Shown: positions 42,700-54,267 of the stretch, piece by piece
Layout: each line of letters opens with the position of its first letter
Position numbering within the stretch: the stretch's first letter is position 1
Assembly: GCA_030035585.1 (NCBI GenBank)
Contig: CM057462.1
Location: forward strand, 95,191,234-95,255,233
Length of the DNA stretch: 64,000 bases
Source: Dugong dugon
Taxonomy: Eukaryota > Chordata > Mammalia > Sirenia > Dugongidae
Direction: 5' to 3'
Made by a program: the position numbers and the translations under genes
The notes under the pieces: model-generated
Databases searched by the model: none
Told to the model about the DNA's origin: nothing
What the model saw: the letters and a program-made list of their open reading frames with translations, nothing else

Positions 42700-42890
42700 G
42701 TATGTTTGATCACATTGTGCACAGAGCAAGCGTGTGGTAGGCTCTCAGAAAATTGTAGCTGTTTCTGATCTGGCAGCAGTTGGCCAGGTGGATTGGAGGG
42801 GTGTGAGAGGAGACCACATAAGGAGCTATGCAGTGGTCCTGGCAGGAGAGTCCAGGAGCCTCCCCACAGGGCACTGTCAGTGGAAAAGAA
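42700..42890 (-). mobile_element. possible L2 fragment
   Basis: GCGTGTGGTAGGCTCTCAG and GGAGCTATGCAGTGGTCCTG loosely fit L2. Confidence 0.35.
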
Positions 42891-43136
42891 ATGGAGGTAC
42901 TGAAAATGAAGCCAAGTTAGGGTTATGATCTTACTCCCTACCATATTTTAACTTCTCTAAACAAACATTTGGGGCTCTTGGTTCTATTAAAAACAGAAGA
43001 CAAAGAACAGAGGTCTTCCTTTCCTTTAGCAAATAGCTGACACACTTTCCCATCATAAACCTTGTGATGCAGGATGTAAAACCAAATCCAACAATCCAAC
43101 CTAGGCAGAAGGTTAAATAAATAACTGCTAAATAAA

Positions 43137-43207
43137 TAGGGTCACTATGAGTCGGAATTGACTCGATGGCAACAGGTTTGGTTTGCCTGTTTGTTTGTCC
43201 GTTTGTG
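43137..43207 (+). mobile_element. AfroSINE tail-only fragment
   Basis: Only ATAGGGTCACTATGAGTCGG, AATTGACTCGATGGCAACAG and GTTTGGTTTGCC plus a GTTT tail remain, an extreme 5' truncation. Together with 28016 it shows that the RTE-like tail alone can be deposited. Confidence 0.85.
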
Positions 43208-44134
43208 GGGAAACACTTGCAGACGTTTCCTTGGCCCATGAGTCTTCTAGAAGATTCCACATGCTTCTGCTAATTGAAGTCTTTTAGCCAGTTTTTTTCC
43301 CCTGTGAGTTTGGGGAAATGACCTACCCTGAGTTAAGAACTGAAAGTTTGAGAAGTTGAAACATTTTGTGTTTTGCTTGTGTCACCATCATGAGCACCAT
43401 AGCTAATGAAGATTATGAATCACAGTCGAGGGAGCACTCCTAACATCTCATCTTTTATTTTGAAATGCTGGTAAAACTCAAAAGGCAGAAACATAGCCTG
43501 CAGCCTTGGCAGATACAGGGCTAGGTGAGTTAATGGGGTTTTTCCTACATTACTTTCTATGACTGAAACTTTGTGGCACAGATGTGCCTGCCACATTGCA
43601 AAACTTTATGATTAATAAATCCACAGCCCCCTAAAACAAATAAGACAGCATGGCAAACAGTGGTGTTTGCTCTGTATACATTTGGGTTGAAATTTTTTTT
43701 TTTTTTAGTTTCCTAGGTGAAAATTGGTGAAAAAAAAAAAATGAGAATTCACAGTTTGCCTGTTTTGGCAACATAAACACGGGACAGTTTGTGGTCACAA
43801 AGTCAGGACGTGTAGTTCCAGAGGGCTTGGTGGCAGATGGGGCTGTGGGGCTCCTTAGGAGGACAATATTGAATCTGGACACGTACATTGGACTTAGGCT
43901 CTATTGTAAACAGAATATTCAAAACACTCCCTGGTTATATGGCATTTGGTCTTTGAGTTGCTGTCCCTAAAGAGCCAGGAAAAGCTAGCATATGTCTGCC
44001 ATAATAATTACGTGTTGATGTTTGAAGAAGCCTGAAGAAATCTTAAATGTAGCAAAACTAATACTGCCAGTTTTGTTAGCTGTTGTAAGAACTCAACCAA
44101 CCACAAGTCATTCGAAATATCTTTATGGGACACT
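43208..44134. other. unassigned DNA with poly-T/poly-A tracts
   Basis: T15 at 43692-43706 and A12 at about 43730-43741. No gene or repeat family recognised. Confidence 0.35.
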
Positions 44135-44144
44135 GACTGTGTGT

Positions 44145-44351
44145 GTTAAAGAAACCCAAAGCCATTGCCATCGAGTTGATTCCTACTTATGGCAACCGCA
44201 AGTGCTACATAGTAGAACTGCTCCATAGGGTTTTTTGGGCTGTTATCTTTAGAGAAACTAGATCTCCAGGCCTTCCTTCCGCAGTACTGCTGGGCTGGTT
44301 CGAACCACCTTTAGGTTAGTGGCTGATTGCTAACTGCTTGTGCCACCTAGG
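44145..44351 (-). mobile_element. AfroSINE, GGCCTT-body subtype, TSD
   Basis: GCCATTGCCATCGAGTTGAT, TACATAGTAGAACTGCTCC and CTCCAGGCCTTCCTTCC, head TGTGCCACCTAGG. The perfect 10-bp repeat GACTGTGTGT flanks it (44135-44144, 44352-44361). Confidence 0.94.
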
Positions 44352-44574
44352 GACTGTGTGTAGCACTGTGAGAAATATTAGAGTCCCAGCCTCGAAGAGA
44401 TTATAACAAGATGGGGATGGTGATATTTAAATGTAAATCGTTTATACTTTTAAATAACAATAAAAAGGATAAGCAATGATTTCCTCCTCAGAGACACATT
44501 TCAGAGCTCTCCCACCCCATCCTCCCATCAACTGACCTTTCTCTCTGAACCCAAACAATCTAATCTAACCCTTC

Positions 44575-44735
44575 TAGAATGGGATAATGGAAAGCCCATG
44601 AGTTTTCAAGTCAGACACACTTAAATATGAATCCCATGTTGCTCACTATTATCTGAATCGTAAACCCCCTGAGGACAACAAGTCTGTTTAAACACTGTAT
44701 ATCTCAGAACCTGACACAGTGCCCAGTATTTAATT
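44575..44735 (+). mobile_element. MIR fragment then L2 terminus
   Basis: GAATGGGATAATGGAAAGCC is MIR-like. CCCCCTGAGGACAACAAGTC and CTGACACAGTGCCCAGTAT are an L2 terminus that resumes after the SINE with GGTATGTAGTAAGCACTC. Confidence 0.6.
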
Positions 44736-44737
44736 GC

Positions 44738-44848
44738 TGCTGTTGTTAGCTGCCATCAAGTTGACCCCTGACTCATGGTGACCCCATACATAACGGGATG
44801 AAATGCTGCCTAGTCCTGCACTATCCCCGTGATTGGTTGCAGATCGAA
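44738..44848 (-). mobile_element. tRNA-Gly-type SINE, 3' third only
   Basis: GTTGTTAGCTGCCATCAAGT, GGGATGAAATGCTGCCTAGT and CCCCGTGATTGGTTGCAGAT match the 3' end of the tRNA-Gly/RTE SINE. 5'-truncated, inserted in an L2 terminus. Confidence 0.85.
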
Positions 44849-44894
44849 CCTGGTATGTAGTAAGCACTCTATAAATATTTGATGTTGAATACAT

Positions 44895-45400
44895 CAGTTC
44901 ATTGTGTAACTCTGACAAAGTTATCTCCTGAGTCCAGAGCTCCTCCTCGTGAAGTGGGAGTACCACACCAACTCATAGGGGTTGGGAGGTTGCCTAGAAT
45001 GGAGATTGAGAGTGAAGACTTGAGCCTCATTTCCTGGGCCAAATTCTGGCTTCTGTGATTTTGAACAAATACCTTCTCTTTGCCTCAGTTTCCCAAACCA
45101 TTAAATAAGGATAATAATACTACCTACCCCTTAGGTTTATTATGAGGATTAAATGAATTAATATTTATAAAGTCCTTAGACTAGGACCCGGTACATGGTA
45201 TGTGCTATAAAAATCTTTATTTAAAATAAATAAGTAAAATAGGTTTGCTGTAAGAATTAAGTGAGTGTTAATGTTATAAAATGCCTTGTATGGCCTGGTA
45301 CAAAAGGTGCTGAATAAATGTTGGCTCAAACGGCTATGTCCTTTATGTTTGAGCCCCATTTCCTAAGCCAATGTCTGGCTCATAGTAAATGCACAAAATG
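44895..45400 (+). mobile_element. MIR cluster (at least two, tail repeated)
   Basis: One MIR is clear at 45000-45225 (TTGCCTCAGTTTCCCAAACC, GAGGATTAAATGAATTAAT). Extra MIR 3' pieces follow at 45240-45330 (TGCTGTAAGAATTAAGTG, GGTGCTGAATAAATGTTGG) and a partial one precedes it. Confidence 0.7.
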
Positions 45401-45411
45401 GAATATAATTG

Positions 45412-45628
45412 GGGGAGCCCTGGTGGTGCAATGGTTAAAGCACTCAGCTGCTAAATGAAAGGTTGGCGGTTGAAACCTACTAGCCACTCCATGGAAGAAA
45501 AAGCTGTGGCAATCTGCTTCCATAAAGATTACAGCTTAGAAACCCTATGGGCAGTTCTACTCTGTCCTATAGGGTCGCTCTGATTTGAAATCGCCTCGAC
45601 AGCAATGAGCTTGGTTTTTTGTTCGGTT
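45412..45628 (+). mobile_element. AfroSINE, full-length long-body
   Basis: The best-preserved start in the window: GGAGCCCTGGTGGTGCAATG, GGTTGGCGGTTGAAACC, GCAATCTGCTTCCATAAAG, GTCCTATAGGGTCGCTCTGA, then a T-rich tail. Confidence 0.96.
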
Positions 45629-45955
45629 TCTAGTCTTCCTGAGGAGGGAGAGGACCTTGTGGGCTAGAATTATGGTGAGGGGTTTTCTCAAGGATAGGGA
45701 ATTAGAGTTGGACCTTTGTTAAGATTGGGTGGTTAGAAATTAAACAGGAAGAGAAGAGAGGTGGGGAATTCAAAGAGGAGGCATATAATCTGCATAAAGC
45801 TGGAGGAGGGAAAGATCGGGTCATAGTCACAAGATGCACCATTGTCATCAGAACTTGGCACCACAGTCTGGGAGAATAATTTGTCATGGCCCAGCTTTTT
45901 AAGTGAGTTTTGCCAAAGCGCCGCTTCAGCTCTATGTTTTCAACTGCTCAGATTA
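45629..45955. other. unassigned purine-rich DNA
   Basis: Could be part of an older L2, but no anchor was found. Confidence 0.3.
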
Positions 45956-45959
45956 ATAC

Positions 45960-47490
45960 TTTGATGGCTGCTTATTCATTCATTCATTTATTCAGCAAAT
46001 ATTTAGGAAAGGTCCACTGTGTGCCAGGTAAAGAAAATAGAAATGGATCTCACCCCTTGTGGGCCATGAGGGAGAAGCAAACTATAAATAAGAAAAGAAA
46101 TAAATTGTGATAAGTGCTTTGAAGGTTATTAAGAGGGTACAAGAGGTAGAAAATAATGGAAGGGGAAGAGGGTTACTTAGATGGGAAAATGAGAAAAGGT
46201 CTTTCCAAGGAGGTGACATTTCAACTGACGCCTGAAAGCTAAGAAGAACAAAGGGGGCTATTCCAGGCAGAGGAACGTTCACAAGTCTTGAACTTAGTGT
46301 ATTTGATAAAGAGGTCAGTGTGGCTGAAGGGGAATAAGCTGGGGCATGTGGTAGATAATGGGAGTTGAAAATGGGCAGGGACCAGATCTTGTAGGACTGT
46401 GTAGGCTATAGTAAGGAGTATGGGTTATATCAAAGTGAATTGGGAAGCCACTGAAAAATTGAAAAATAGTTATACAGTTTTAAACGCTCACTCCGTTTTC
46501 AATTGTATAATGAACTGTATTAGAAAAAGAGAGAATGTGAGGAATATTGAACAGTCTAGGCAAGGGGTGAAGTTTGCTTAATCTGGGACAATAGCAGTAG
46601 GGAGGAAGACAAGTGGACATATTTGTGCTGTATTTTGGAGATGAAACAGACAAGACTTGCTGATGGGTTGCATGAGGAGGATGTGAGAGAAGGAGAAGTA
46701 AGGGAAAGAAAAGGCTCAGGAATGAAATCTAGGCTTCTGGCTTGAGCCAGTGGATAGGTGTCGATGCCATTTACTAAGATGGGGAAGATAGGAAGAGGAT
46801 ATCTTGGAAAGTGGGGTAGGAGAGAAATCAAGAGTTTGCTTTTAGATGTGCTGTGATGCATCCAAGAGAAGATGTCAGTTAGGCATAAGGAAGGTTAGGC
46901 TGGAGATTATAAATACGGGCATTTTCAGCATATAAATTATGAATAAGGTCTGGGCATAAGTGAGAAATAGAAGTGCTGAGGCCCGGGACCATATCCCTAG
47001 AAAACACCAACATTTAGATACTGAGTAGAGAAGGAAGAGATTGCAGAGAAGACTGAGATGCAATGATGTGAGAGGTAAAAGGAAACCCTGGAGCGTATGA
47101 GCACCACAGAAGCTGAGAGAAGAGAGTAGTTTGAAAGAGAGAGCTATTAGCTGTGTTGAAGTAAGTTGAGCACAGAAAAATGACCACTGGTTTTGACAAC
47201 ATGGAAGTCATTGATAATCTTGACAATGGCAGATTTATAGGACTTATAAGGATAGAAGCCAGATTTGGTGTAGGTTGAACACTTGAGGATAGTAAAGCAT
47301 AGTTGTACATTGCCAAACAATTCAGAAGAGGTTATTAAAGGAGGGGGTGGGGAATAAGCAAAGAAACAATCCTAGAGGAGGTCAGGAGTGGTGGGATCCA
47401 GAAAAGAAGTTGAGAGATTGGCCTTTGGCAGGACCAGGGACACCTCCTTAGCTGAAAGAGGGAAGTGGGAGAAAATGGGTTTAGGTAGAG
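45960..47490 (-). mobile_element. L2 LINE, long 1.5-kb copy
   Basis: The 3' terminus at left (CATTTATTCAGCAAATATTT, CCACTGTGTGCCAGGT) runs through TTTCCAAGGAGGTGACATTT, CTATTCCAGGCAGAGGAACG, GTCAGTGTGGCTGAAGG, CCATTTACTAAGATGGGGAA, CACTGGTTTTGACAACATGG and GACAATGGCAGATTTATAGG. It is the longest L2 here and the one against which the shorter ones can be compared. No intact frame. Confidence 0.8.
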
Positions 47491-47499
47491 GTAATAACA

Positions 47500-47640
47500 A
47501 TCAGAATCATAGCTAATATTTATTGAGAGTTTATTATGAACCAGCTAAAGTTCTAAGTAATTTTTCTTTATTAACTCACTTAATTATCATCATCTTTTTA
47601 TGAGGTAGATTTGTAGACACAGTGAATCAAAACTGAGAGA
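47500..47640 (-). mobile_element. MIR fragment
   Basis: AGCTAATATTTATTGAGAGT, TTTATTAACTCACTTAATTA and TTTTTATGAGGTAGATTTG on plus. Confidence 0.75.
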
Positions 47641-48300
47641 GTTCTCATCTAAGGTTTAAATTATGGAAAGGGAGGAGAGTTGGAGGTTTGAGGAGACAGA
47701 AGGTGGGACGTAGTTGTCACACAAAATAAGTACTCAGTGGAACTACCAAGCAGTATTGAGAGTTCATTTGGAATTTGAAATCATGAATATAAAATGAATC
47801 TAATCCAAAATCCAAATGGGTTTTCTATAGCATTCAGCAAGCATAGTTCAGTGACCAGACTTAACTGATGCTTAATTTGGGAGCAGAGATAATTTCCAAC
47901 GCCAGGGGTAATCAACTAAATTAGCATTCCCTACTAGCATCCTAGCCCTTACTATACCATCACGCTTAGGGAAGTTGGCCACAGGGAGCCTGCCACCCAC
48001 CAAGCTGTCTTCCTCCCCCAGCTCGGAGGGAGGAACCACAGACTCCGTGAAGAATAGTATATAAACTACAATAGCCCATAAGGAGGAGAATAGGAATCGA
48101 CTGGGCAAGTTTGAGCCTTATGCTTAGAAGAGGTCCAACCTGGTTTCTCTGTCCTACCCTGCCCTGCAGCTTGCCAGGTTCTATCAGTGATGAGAGCACA
48201 TCCTTTACCCAAGAACACCATCAGCTTTCTCCATTACCAGGATCTCAGGAATGGGGAAGGGATTCAAAATTTTTATTTGGTACAGAGAGCTTTGGACTGA
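47641..48300. other. unassigned DNA
   Basis: No recognised repeat after about 47730. No gene called. Confidence 0.35.
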
Positions 48301-48304
48301 CAAC

Positions 48305-48790
48305 GAATACCAATAGCTAATATTTTTTGAGCACTCGTTCTGTATTGGAGTTCCTTGCTGGTGCAAACAATTAACGTGCTTAGTTACTAACTGAAAAGTT
48401 GGAGGTTCAGGTCGACCCAGAGGGACCTCAGAAGAAAGGCCTGGTTATCTGCTCCCGAAAACTCAGCCACTGAAAACCTCATGGAGCACAATTCTACTGT
48501 GACACACATGGGGTCGCCAAAAGTCAGAATCTACTTGATGGCAACTTTTTGTTGTAGTTCTGTGTCAGGCTCTAGGCTACGTGCCTTTACAGGCAACATC
48601 TTCCTTAACCTCTAAAACAATCCAGTGAGGTAAGGATTCTTATAATCTGCGTCTTAAAGATAAGAAAGCTGATCTTTAGGTAGGTTAAATAATTTTTCTA
48701 AGATCAGGAAGCTAACGAGTGGAGAAGCCAAGGTTTGAATCCCAGACATTCAGACTCCAGAACCCAGACTCTTTTAAAAAGTACACTGGA
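48305..48790 (-). mobile_element. MIR split by a SINE
   Basis: The left part AATAGCTAATATTTTTTGAG and right part GTGTCAGGCTCTAGGCTACG, CCAGTGAGGTAAGGATTC, TCAGGAAGCTAACGAGTGG and GGTTTGAATCCCAGAC rejoin to one reverse MIR across 48344-48556. Confidence 0.85.
48344..48556 (+). mobile_element. AfroSINE, GGCCTG-body subtype, 7-bp TSD
   Basis: CCTTGCTGGTGCAAACAATT, GAAAGGCCTGGTTATCTGC, GAAAACCTCATGGAGCAC and ATGGGGTCGCCAAAAGTC. GTTCTGT at 48337-48343 and 48557-48563 is the TSD. Confidence 0.93.
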
Positions 48791-49390
48791 GGCACATCAG
48801 TGAGCATCCTTGCCAGATCAAGCTACTGTGCATATCAATCTGTTATCATATGTTGTCACAATTTTATAAATTTTACTTAGAAAAAAATACTGTTGAGACT
48901 GTTTTCTACTCTCCTATGTTCTCAAAATGAGGGATTAATTCATTGGGGGTGATTACAGAAATTAAAGATTTTATTCATATTTCCCGCTTTTGGGAGCAAG
49001 CAGCCAGTGAAAGGGAAGAGATTAAGGTGACTAGGTTTTTTTTGCAAACCTGGTGGCCTGTGCTGGGAGAATTTCCCCTGAAGTCAAATTGCTAACACAT
49101 ATGACACAGCACAAGCTGAGCTCCTTGAGCCCTAATGCCTGACAATGGCCTAGTGTTTTCCCACTGTCTAATTATAAATCGAGATTTGACCTTGTCAATA
49201 CATTCCCAGGTAATTGAGGTCAATTAGGAAATTTTAGCGTCAATATCTGGGCATCTTAACTGTCTAGGTTATTTGCAGAGACGCTGGCAACAAGCTGTTA
49301 ATGCTGAGCCACTTTTAGGGGGTTGTGAACTGTGAATTGGTTGTTCAGAAATGAGGGATGTATGGATTTGCATGGATCCATCCACACTCT
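48791..49390. other. candidate conserved non-coding block
   Basis: Repeat-free, with clustered homeodomain-like and nuclear-receptor-like words: CTAATTATAAATC, TTTGACCTTGTCAA (TGACCTTG at 49187-49194) and GGTAATTGAGGTCAATTAGG. Constraint is inferred, not measured. Confidence 0.25.
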
Positions 49391-49394
49391 CCAC

Positions 49395-49525
49395 ACATAA
49401 GTAGAGCCACCTGGTGCTTATTAACATGAGATTTGAATTTCTGAGTTAGGGCTTGGGGGATCTGCATTTTTCAATAAGGCCCCACGTGATTCTTATATAA
49501 AATAAAGTTTGAGAACCACTTAATA
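49395..49525 (+). mobile_element. MER5-like hAT-Charlie fragment
   Basis: ACCTGGTGCTTATTAACATG, CTGCATTTTTCAATAAGGCC, CCCACGTGATTCTTATATAA and the end AAAGTTTGAGAACCACTT. Confidence 0.75.
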
Positions 49526-49611
49526 AATGTATTCTAATTGTTTGATTCCTTCCCTCTCCTTTCCCTATTAAGGACGAGAATAATTAAAAGACCTTCTAAC
49601 CAGTTTGGCTA

Positions 49612-49840
49612 TACTATAATAATAATGAAAGCCAACAGCTGGTTCAATGCTTAGTCTGTGCCAACTAAGTACTTTATGTGCCTATTTCATGTATAACAAA
49701 TTATTAGGCAGAGACTATCATTAGTCCCATGTTGAAAATGAGATGTAGGGAGGTTAAGTAACTTAGCCCAAGGTCACATAGCTACTAAGAGGCAAAATGA
49801 GGATTTAGAATGACACTAGAGTTTTGAAAGCCAAGTCATT
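49612..49840 (-). mobile_element. MIR SINE
   Basis: CAATGCTTAGTCTGTGCCAA, GAAAATGAGATGTAGGGAGG, GTTAAGTAACTTAGCCC and AAGGTCACATAGCTACTAAG read as reverse MIR. Confidence 0.85.
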
Positions 49841-49847
49841 ATCTGGA

Positions 49848-50002
49848 GAAAGATAACTGTGGATACAAATCACAGCTATGCTACTTACCAGTTTGAAAGA
49901 TGAGGTTAATAATACTGATTTTGCATTGTTCTTTTAAGAATGACAGAACAATACTAGCAAAGCACCAAGTACATGCCTGCCAAATACTAGATGCTCATTA
50001 AA
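49848..50002 (+). mobile_element. MIR fragment
   Basis: GCTATGCTACTTACCAG, AAAGATGAGGTTAATAATAC and TACTAGATGCTCATTAAA. Its end was duplicated by the next SINE. Confidence 0.7.
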
Positions 50003-50214
50003 AACCAAAACCAAATCCATTGCCATCAAGTTGGTTCCAACTCATGGAACCTCATGCGTTACAGAGTAGAACTGCTTCATAGGGTTTTCTTGGCTGTAAT
50101 CTTTATGGAAGCAGATTGCCAGGCCTTTCCTCTGTGGTGCCACTGGGTGGGTTCGAACTATCAACCATTAGGCTAGTGATTGAGTGAAACCATTTGCACC
50201 ACACAGGGACTATG
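50003..50214 (-). mobile_element. AfroSINE, GGCCTT-body subtype, 13-bp TSD
   Basis: CCATTGCCATCAAGTTGGTT, TCATAGGGTTTTCTTGGCTG and GATTGCCAGGCCTTTCC, head GCACCACACAGGGACT. TSD: GATGCTCATTAAA (49990-50002) versus GATACTCATTAAA (50215-50227). Confidence 0.95.
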
Positions 50215-50227
50215 GATACTCATTAAA

Positions 50228-51020
50228 TGATAGCTATCATTATTAAATGGAGCTGGGAAGTTGAACAAGTATTCCATGACTCTGATTAGTAAAATGAGCG
50301 AGCATACATAATTCAAATACCTGCCCCATACAAAATATACTATTCTTTCCTTGTTGCTTTGAGTTCAAATTACTCAGATAACCATCTTTATTTTCCTCTT
50401 CCTCCTATCTTTTTAGATGTAATCTGTGCTTGAGACTCCCTAAAACACTGTAATTCTATATGATTTGAAAAGCAGCACAAATATTTTCATTTTCCTTGTG
50501 TCCTTTCTGAGTAAGTTTGAATGAATTAAAAATATTTTCCCAGTGGCTTTAGGTATTGATGTTTGCAAAGGGCCAGAGTTCTCTGAGGGTAAGATGAAAA
50601 ACAAACCCAGCTGGAGTATTTGGGTGACCCAGCAGCCCGGACCTGCCATAATAACCTATTTGAGGATGACATGGCAATCTAGTCCCTGGCATTTGGTTTA
50701 GTGGTTCCCTTTGTGACATATGATGATTCAAGTTTACTCATGTACACACCAGAGCTTCACAAAATGACCTTTTCTGAGGTCCATGAGGTCAGGCAGGGAA
50801 GAAGGGCGGAGCACCAAGGCGCTCTAAACAAAGCAGCTTTGTTTTTACTCCACTTGCTTGGACAAGTGTCCCCGCATGTGCAGCAGCCATTTGCTATGGG
50901 GCTCTTAGCAGAGTGACTAAAATGTGACAGAAATGAAGGGAAAATTCTAAAGTTCCCTGAAAAATCACCCTCCCCTTCAGCCTCTGACGCAAATGCTAGC
51001 CACAGATTGTAGCTCAAAGG
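50228..51020. other. repeat-poor DNA
   Basis: No repeat recognised. Overlapping opposite-strand open frames (50701-50916, 50757-51053) show no domain. Confidence 0.4.
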
Positions 51021-51026
51021 GTTACC

Positions 51027-51192
51027 AAAAAACCAAACCAAACCCATTACCATCGAGTCGGTTCCGACTCATAACAACCCTTTAGAATATAGTAGAACTG
51101 TCCCATAGGGTTTCTAAGGAGCGACTGGTAGATTCGAACTGCCGACCGTTTGGTTGGCAACTGAACGCTTAACCACGGCACCACCGGGACTC
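51027..51192 (-). mobile_element. AfroSINE, short-body
   Basis: AAACCAAACCAAACCCATTA, CATCGAGTCGGTTCCGACTC and GACTGGTAGATTCGAACTGC, head CACCACCGGGACTC. TTACC on each side may be a short TSD. Confidence 0.93.
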
Positions 51193-51197
51193 TTACC

Positions 51198-52685
51198 TCT
51201 TGTCATTTGCTCCCTTGTCAACTCTTTTCCCTTGGTGGTTGAATTGAATATTTATTGGGAATAGGTCTATGGAGGGTAGAGCCTGGAGTAAAATCATTTT
51301 ACTCCATCTCTGGGATTTCTTCCCCTGGTCTGCAAAATGGGAATTTAGACTACATCAGTGATTCTCAAGTTACATGCATAGTTTGATCAAGCATATTTAA
51401 CATTCCATTTCTTACTTTAAAAAATAAAAGAAAAGATCTTCAGAAACCACAGAAAATAAAGTCTGACGAAGTCTTCTTAGCTAGTAGAGATATAAACAGC
51501 ATAGAATCTCAACCAAGGGGCCATTTAGTTCTGCATAAGCGGTAAGTATGTGATATATTATGTTCTCAACCACATAAAACCGACGGAACAACTCTGGACG
51601 ACACAATCTTTAAGACTGCTTTCAAGTGTAAATATTCTATGATTGTATGAGAGTTTTTCATGATGCAGTCAGTGGTATTAGCTCAGAATGGAGAGATGTA
51701 TTCTTAGAGAAAGTAAATCATTAGGGCTTGAGAGATAATCGGTTGTTTCTAACATTGACTTCTGATTGTTCATTCATAGACAAATGTGTATGCTGACCCA
51801 CACAACACAATTTTCTGATTAATTCTGTTGATATTGGAGATGAATCCAACTAATTTAGGCCCAAAGTGGATTTTTTTTACTTGTTTTTATCAATCTCCAT
51901 AATCTTTATAGCCTACATTAGCCAGATAATTTAGTTAGAGGTATTTATTAAACCATTTCTGTCAACTTTCACTTTGACTCTTGTGCTTTGCAAACAGGTC
52001 AGTAATAAATATTAAAAAAAAGAAACAATATATTAAACTCTTTTTTAAAGCCATACTTTAATTGTATTTTCTTTGTATATTAACTTTTTTTTTTTTTTAA
52101 ATTTATCCAGAATGATCAGGCAAAAGAGAAGAAAAACAAGATTAAACACTAAGGAAAAATCAAAGAACAGAGAAACTGGCAACTGAATTGAAGAGAAAGT
52201 GAGGAATAAAATCCCAAAAGAATTTTTAGGGAAAATCCCTCTGCAAAGGAGAGAAGACAAAGATACAACGTAGGGTGTGTCTCATGAGTCATATGCCTTG
52301 GCTCTGTACCTGGGTGATTCATTTGGTGGAAAACATAGCTGGGTCAGAAAACTTTTTACTAGCCCGAAACTTTCTTGGAGTCATTTAAAGCTTCATTTTG
52401 TGTGCACATTTTTTCTCACTTCTTTAAAATGGAAATATCGTTTTTTAAGAAATAACCCTAATCATTGGAGTTTATCTTTACAACCACTTGAGATTTAGAA
52501 TTAGATCATGGACTTCGGAGTTTGGAAAGGTTTAGGAAACTGGGACAAGTTCATTCTAAGCAGCCTCTCTGTCTCCCAATAAGAATAGGCAGAAAGTAGG
52601 TCCCCCAGGGGGCCTTGTTGGTTAATAGATCCAAAGTGCAGCCTGGATCAGTGACTATCAAACTTTTTTTTGTTTTAAATCGTGG
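51198..52685. other. repeat-poor AT-rich DNA
   Basis: 1.5 kb with only a T12 run (52088-52099). No gene or interspersed repeat recognised. Confidence 0.4.
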
Positions 52686-52693
52686 TTCACAGT

Positions 52694-53148
52694 GTTGTTG
52701 TTAGGTGCCTTTGCGTCTGTTCCGACCTTACGTATAATAGAATGAAATGTTGCCTGGTCCTGTGCCATCCTCACAATCATTGCTGTTTGAGCCCATCATT
52801 GCAGCCGCTGTGTCAGTTCATCTCACTGAGGTCTTCCTCTTTTTCACTGACCTTCTGCTTTACCAAGCATGATGTCCTTCTCCAGGGGTTGATCTCTCCT
52901 GATAACATGTCCAAAGCAAGTCCCCATCTCCCTTCTAAGGAGCATTCTGGCTGTACCTCTTCCAAGACAGATTTGTTTGTTCTTCTGGCAGTCCATGGTA
53001 TATTCAATATTCTTCACCAACACCATCATTCAAATGAGTCAATTCTTCTTCAGTCTTCCTTTTTCATTGTCCAGCTTTTGCTTGCATGTGAGGTGACTGA
53101 AAATATCATGGCTTCAGTCAGGCACACCTTAGTCATCAAAGTGACATC
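52694..53148 (-). mobile_element. RTE LINE, 5'-truncated, perfect 8-bp TSD
   Basis: On plus it begins GTTGTTGTTAGGTGCC (RTE 3' end) and runs through CTGGTCCTGTGCCATCCTCA, CTTCTGGCAGTCCATGGTAT and GACTGAAAATATCATGGC before stopping. TTCACAGT flanks it (52686-52693, 53149-53156). Encodes only a broken RT C-terminal remnant. The 158-codon plus-strand frame over it is antisense. Confidence 0.93.
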
Positions 53149-53156
53149 TTCACAGT

Positions 53157-53345
53157 AATACATACATTTTACATCAAGACTCAGTATTAATATATGTGTG
53201 TTTTATGAAGCAGTACCTACCCTACTACATGTGACATATGTGATATTTCTCATCCTAACCTATTATTCTATCCTATCCTATTCATGTTTTAAATAAATGC
53301 TGGCCAAGACCCATTAAATAGATTTCACATCTCACTATTGTATCT
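53157..53345. other. unassigned AT-rich DNA
   Basis: No feature recognised. Confidence 0.3.
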
Positions 53346-53349
53346 CTAA

Positions 53350-53825
53350 GTATCCTCCTCAATGTCTTCCTGTCTACAACCCTTCCTAAGCACACACATG
53401 GCTAAAATACAGCAGAGTCAATTTTCAGGAGCATCTTTCTCACGTCCCGTTTTTACACTGAAACACTTGCAGTTCCTCATACACCAGGCTGCCTTTCACT
53501 TTCTAGCATATGTCCTTCTCTTTTCTCAGAGCCTTTTGGCACTTTCCAACCTTTCTTCATCAGGCTGGCTCCAGCTGGTTAAGACTCGACTCAGGGATCA
53601 ACACCCCTTCTCCTCAGGCTACGTTAGGTGACTTTTCTACTTCTCCAGAGCATCCTGGGCTTATCTGTATCTCAGCCTTATCATACTATGTTATGATAAT
53701 CCATTTATGTTTTTCTTCCCCGCTGGACTCCTTGAGGGCAAAAGCTTTGTCTAATTTTATATCCTCAGAACTGGTACAATGCTCAACACATATCTAACTG
53801 ATAAATTTTGGGTGAATGAGAATCC
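53350..53825 (+). mobile_element. L2 3' region
   Basis: CACTTGCAGTTCCTCATACA, CAGAGCCTTTTGGCAC, GGACTCCTTGAGGGCAAAAG and CAGAACTGGTACAATGCTCA are in L2 order. Open frames here are chance. Confidence 0.7.
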
Positions 53826-53944
53826 GCTTGCCTCCTTGGTAAATTGTAGTCTGATTTCCACTAACAAGAAAGTGTACGTTTGTGGAGACTACGCTGTCTG
53901 GATTGCAGTTGTTGTGCAGGCCCTCATTAGAATCCTTTTTCTCT

Positions 53945-54135
53945 TGCTAGTAGGAGATAGTGTAGCAAAGTAGTTAAGAACTCAGGGGTTGGAGCTGCAC
54001 AGAACTGGATTTGAATTCTGGCTCATCATTATCTAGCTCTGTAATCTTAGGCAAGTTGCTAAGTATCTATTTCTTTATCTGTAAAAAGGGAATAATAAAC
54101 TTCTATGGCTGTTGTTAGGATCGTGTGGATGTTGT
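53945..54135 (+). mobile_element. MIR SINE
   Basis: TAGCAAAGTAGTTAAGAACT, GAACTGGATTTGAATTCTGG, AATCTTAGGCAAGTTGC and TATCTGTAAAAAGGGAATAA. Confidence 0.85.
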
Positions 54136-54267
54136 TAAACAATGGGGCGTAAGTTTCATCATGGCGGAGATTTTTTTTTCACATTTGTTCGTTGTCCTAT
54201 CCCCAGGAAAGTGAACCTAGAAAAGCGTCTGGCATGTATTAATGAATGCAAGTTTTGTCATAGTACC

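Noticed and set aside
46556-47316. minus-strand open frames of about 100 codons
   Set aside because: They are inside the long L2; no reverse transcriptase motif appears.
52682-53158. 158-codon plus-strand frame
   Set aside because: Antisense to a truncated RTE 3' end flanked by TTCACAGT.
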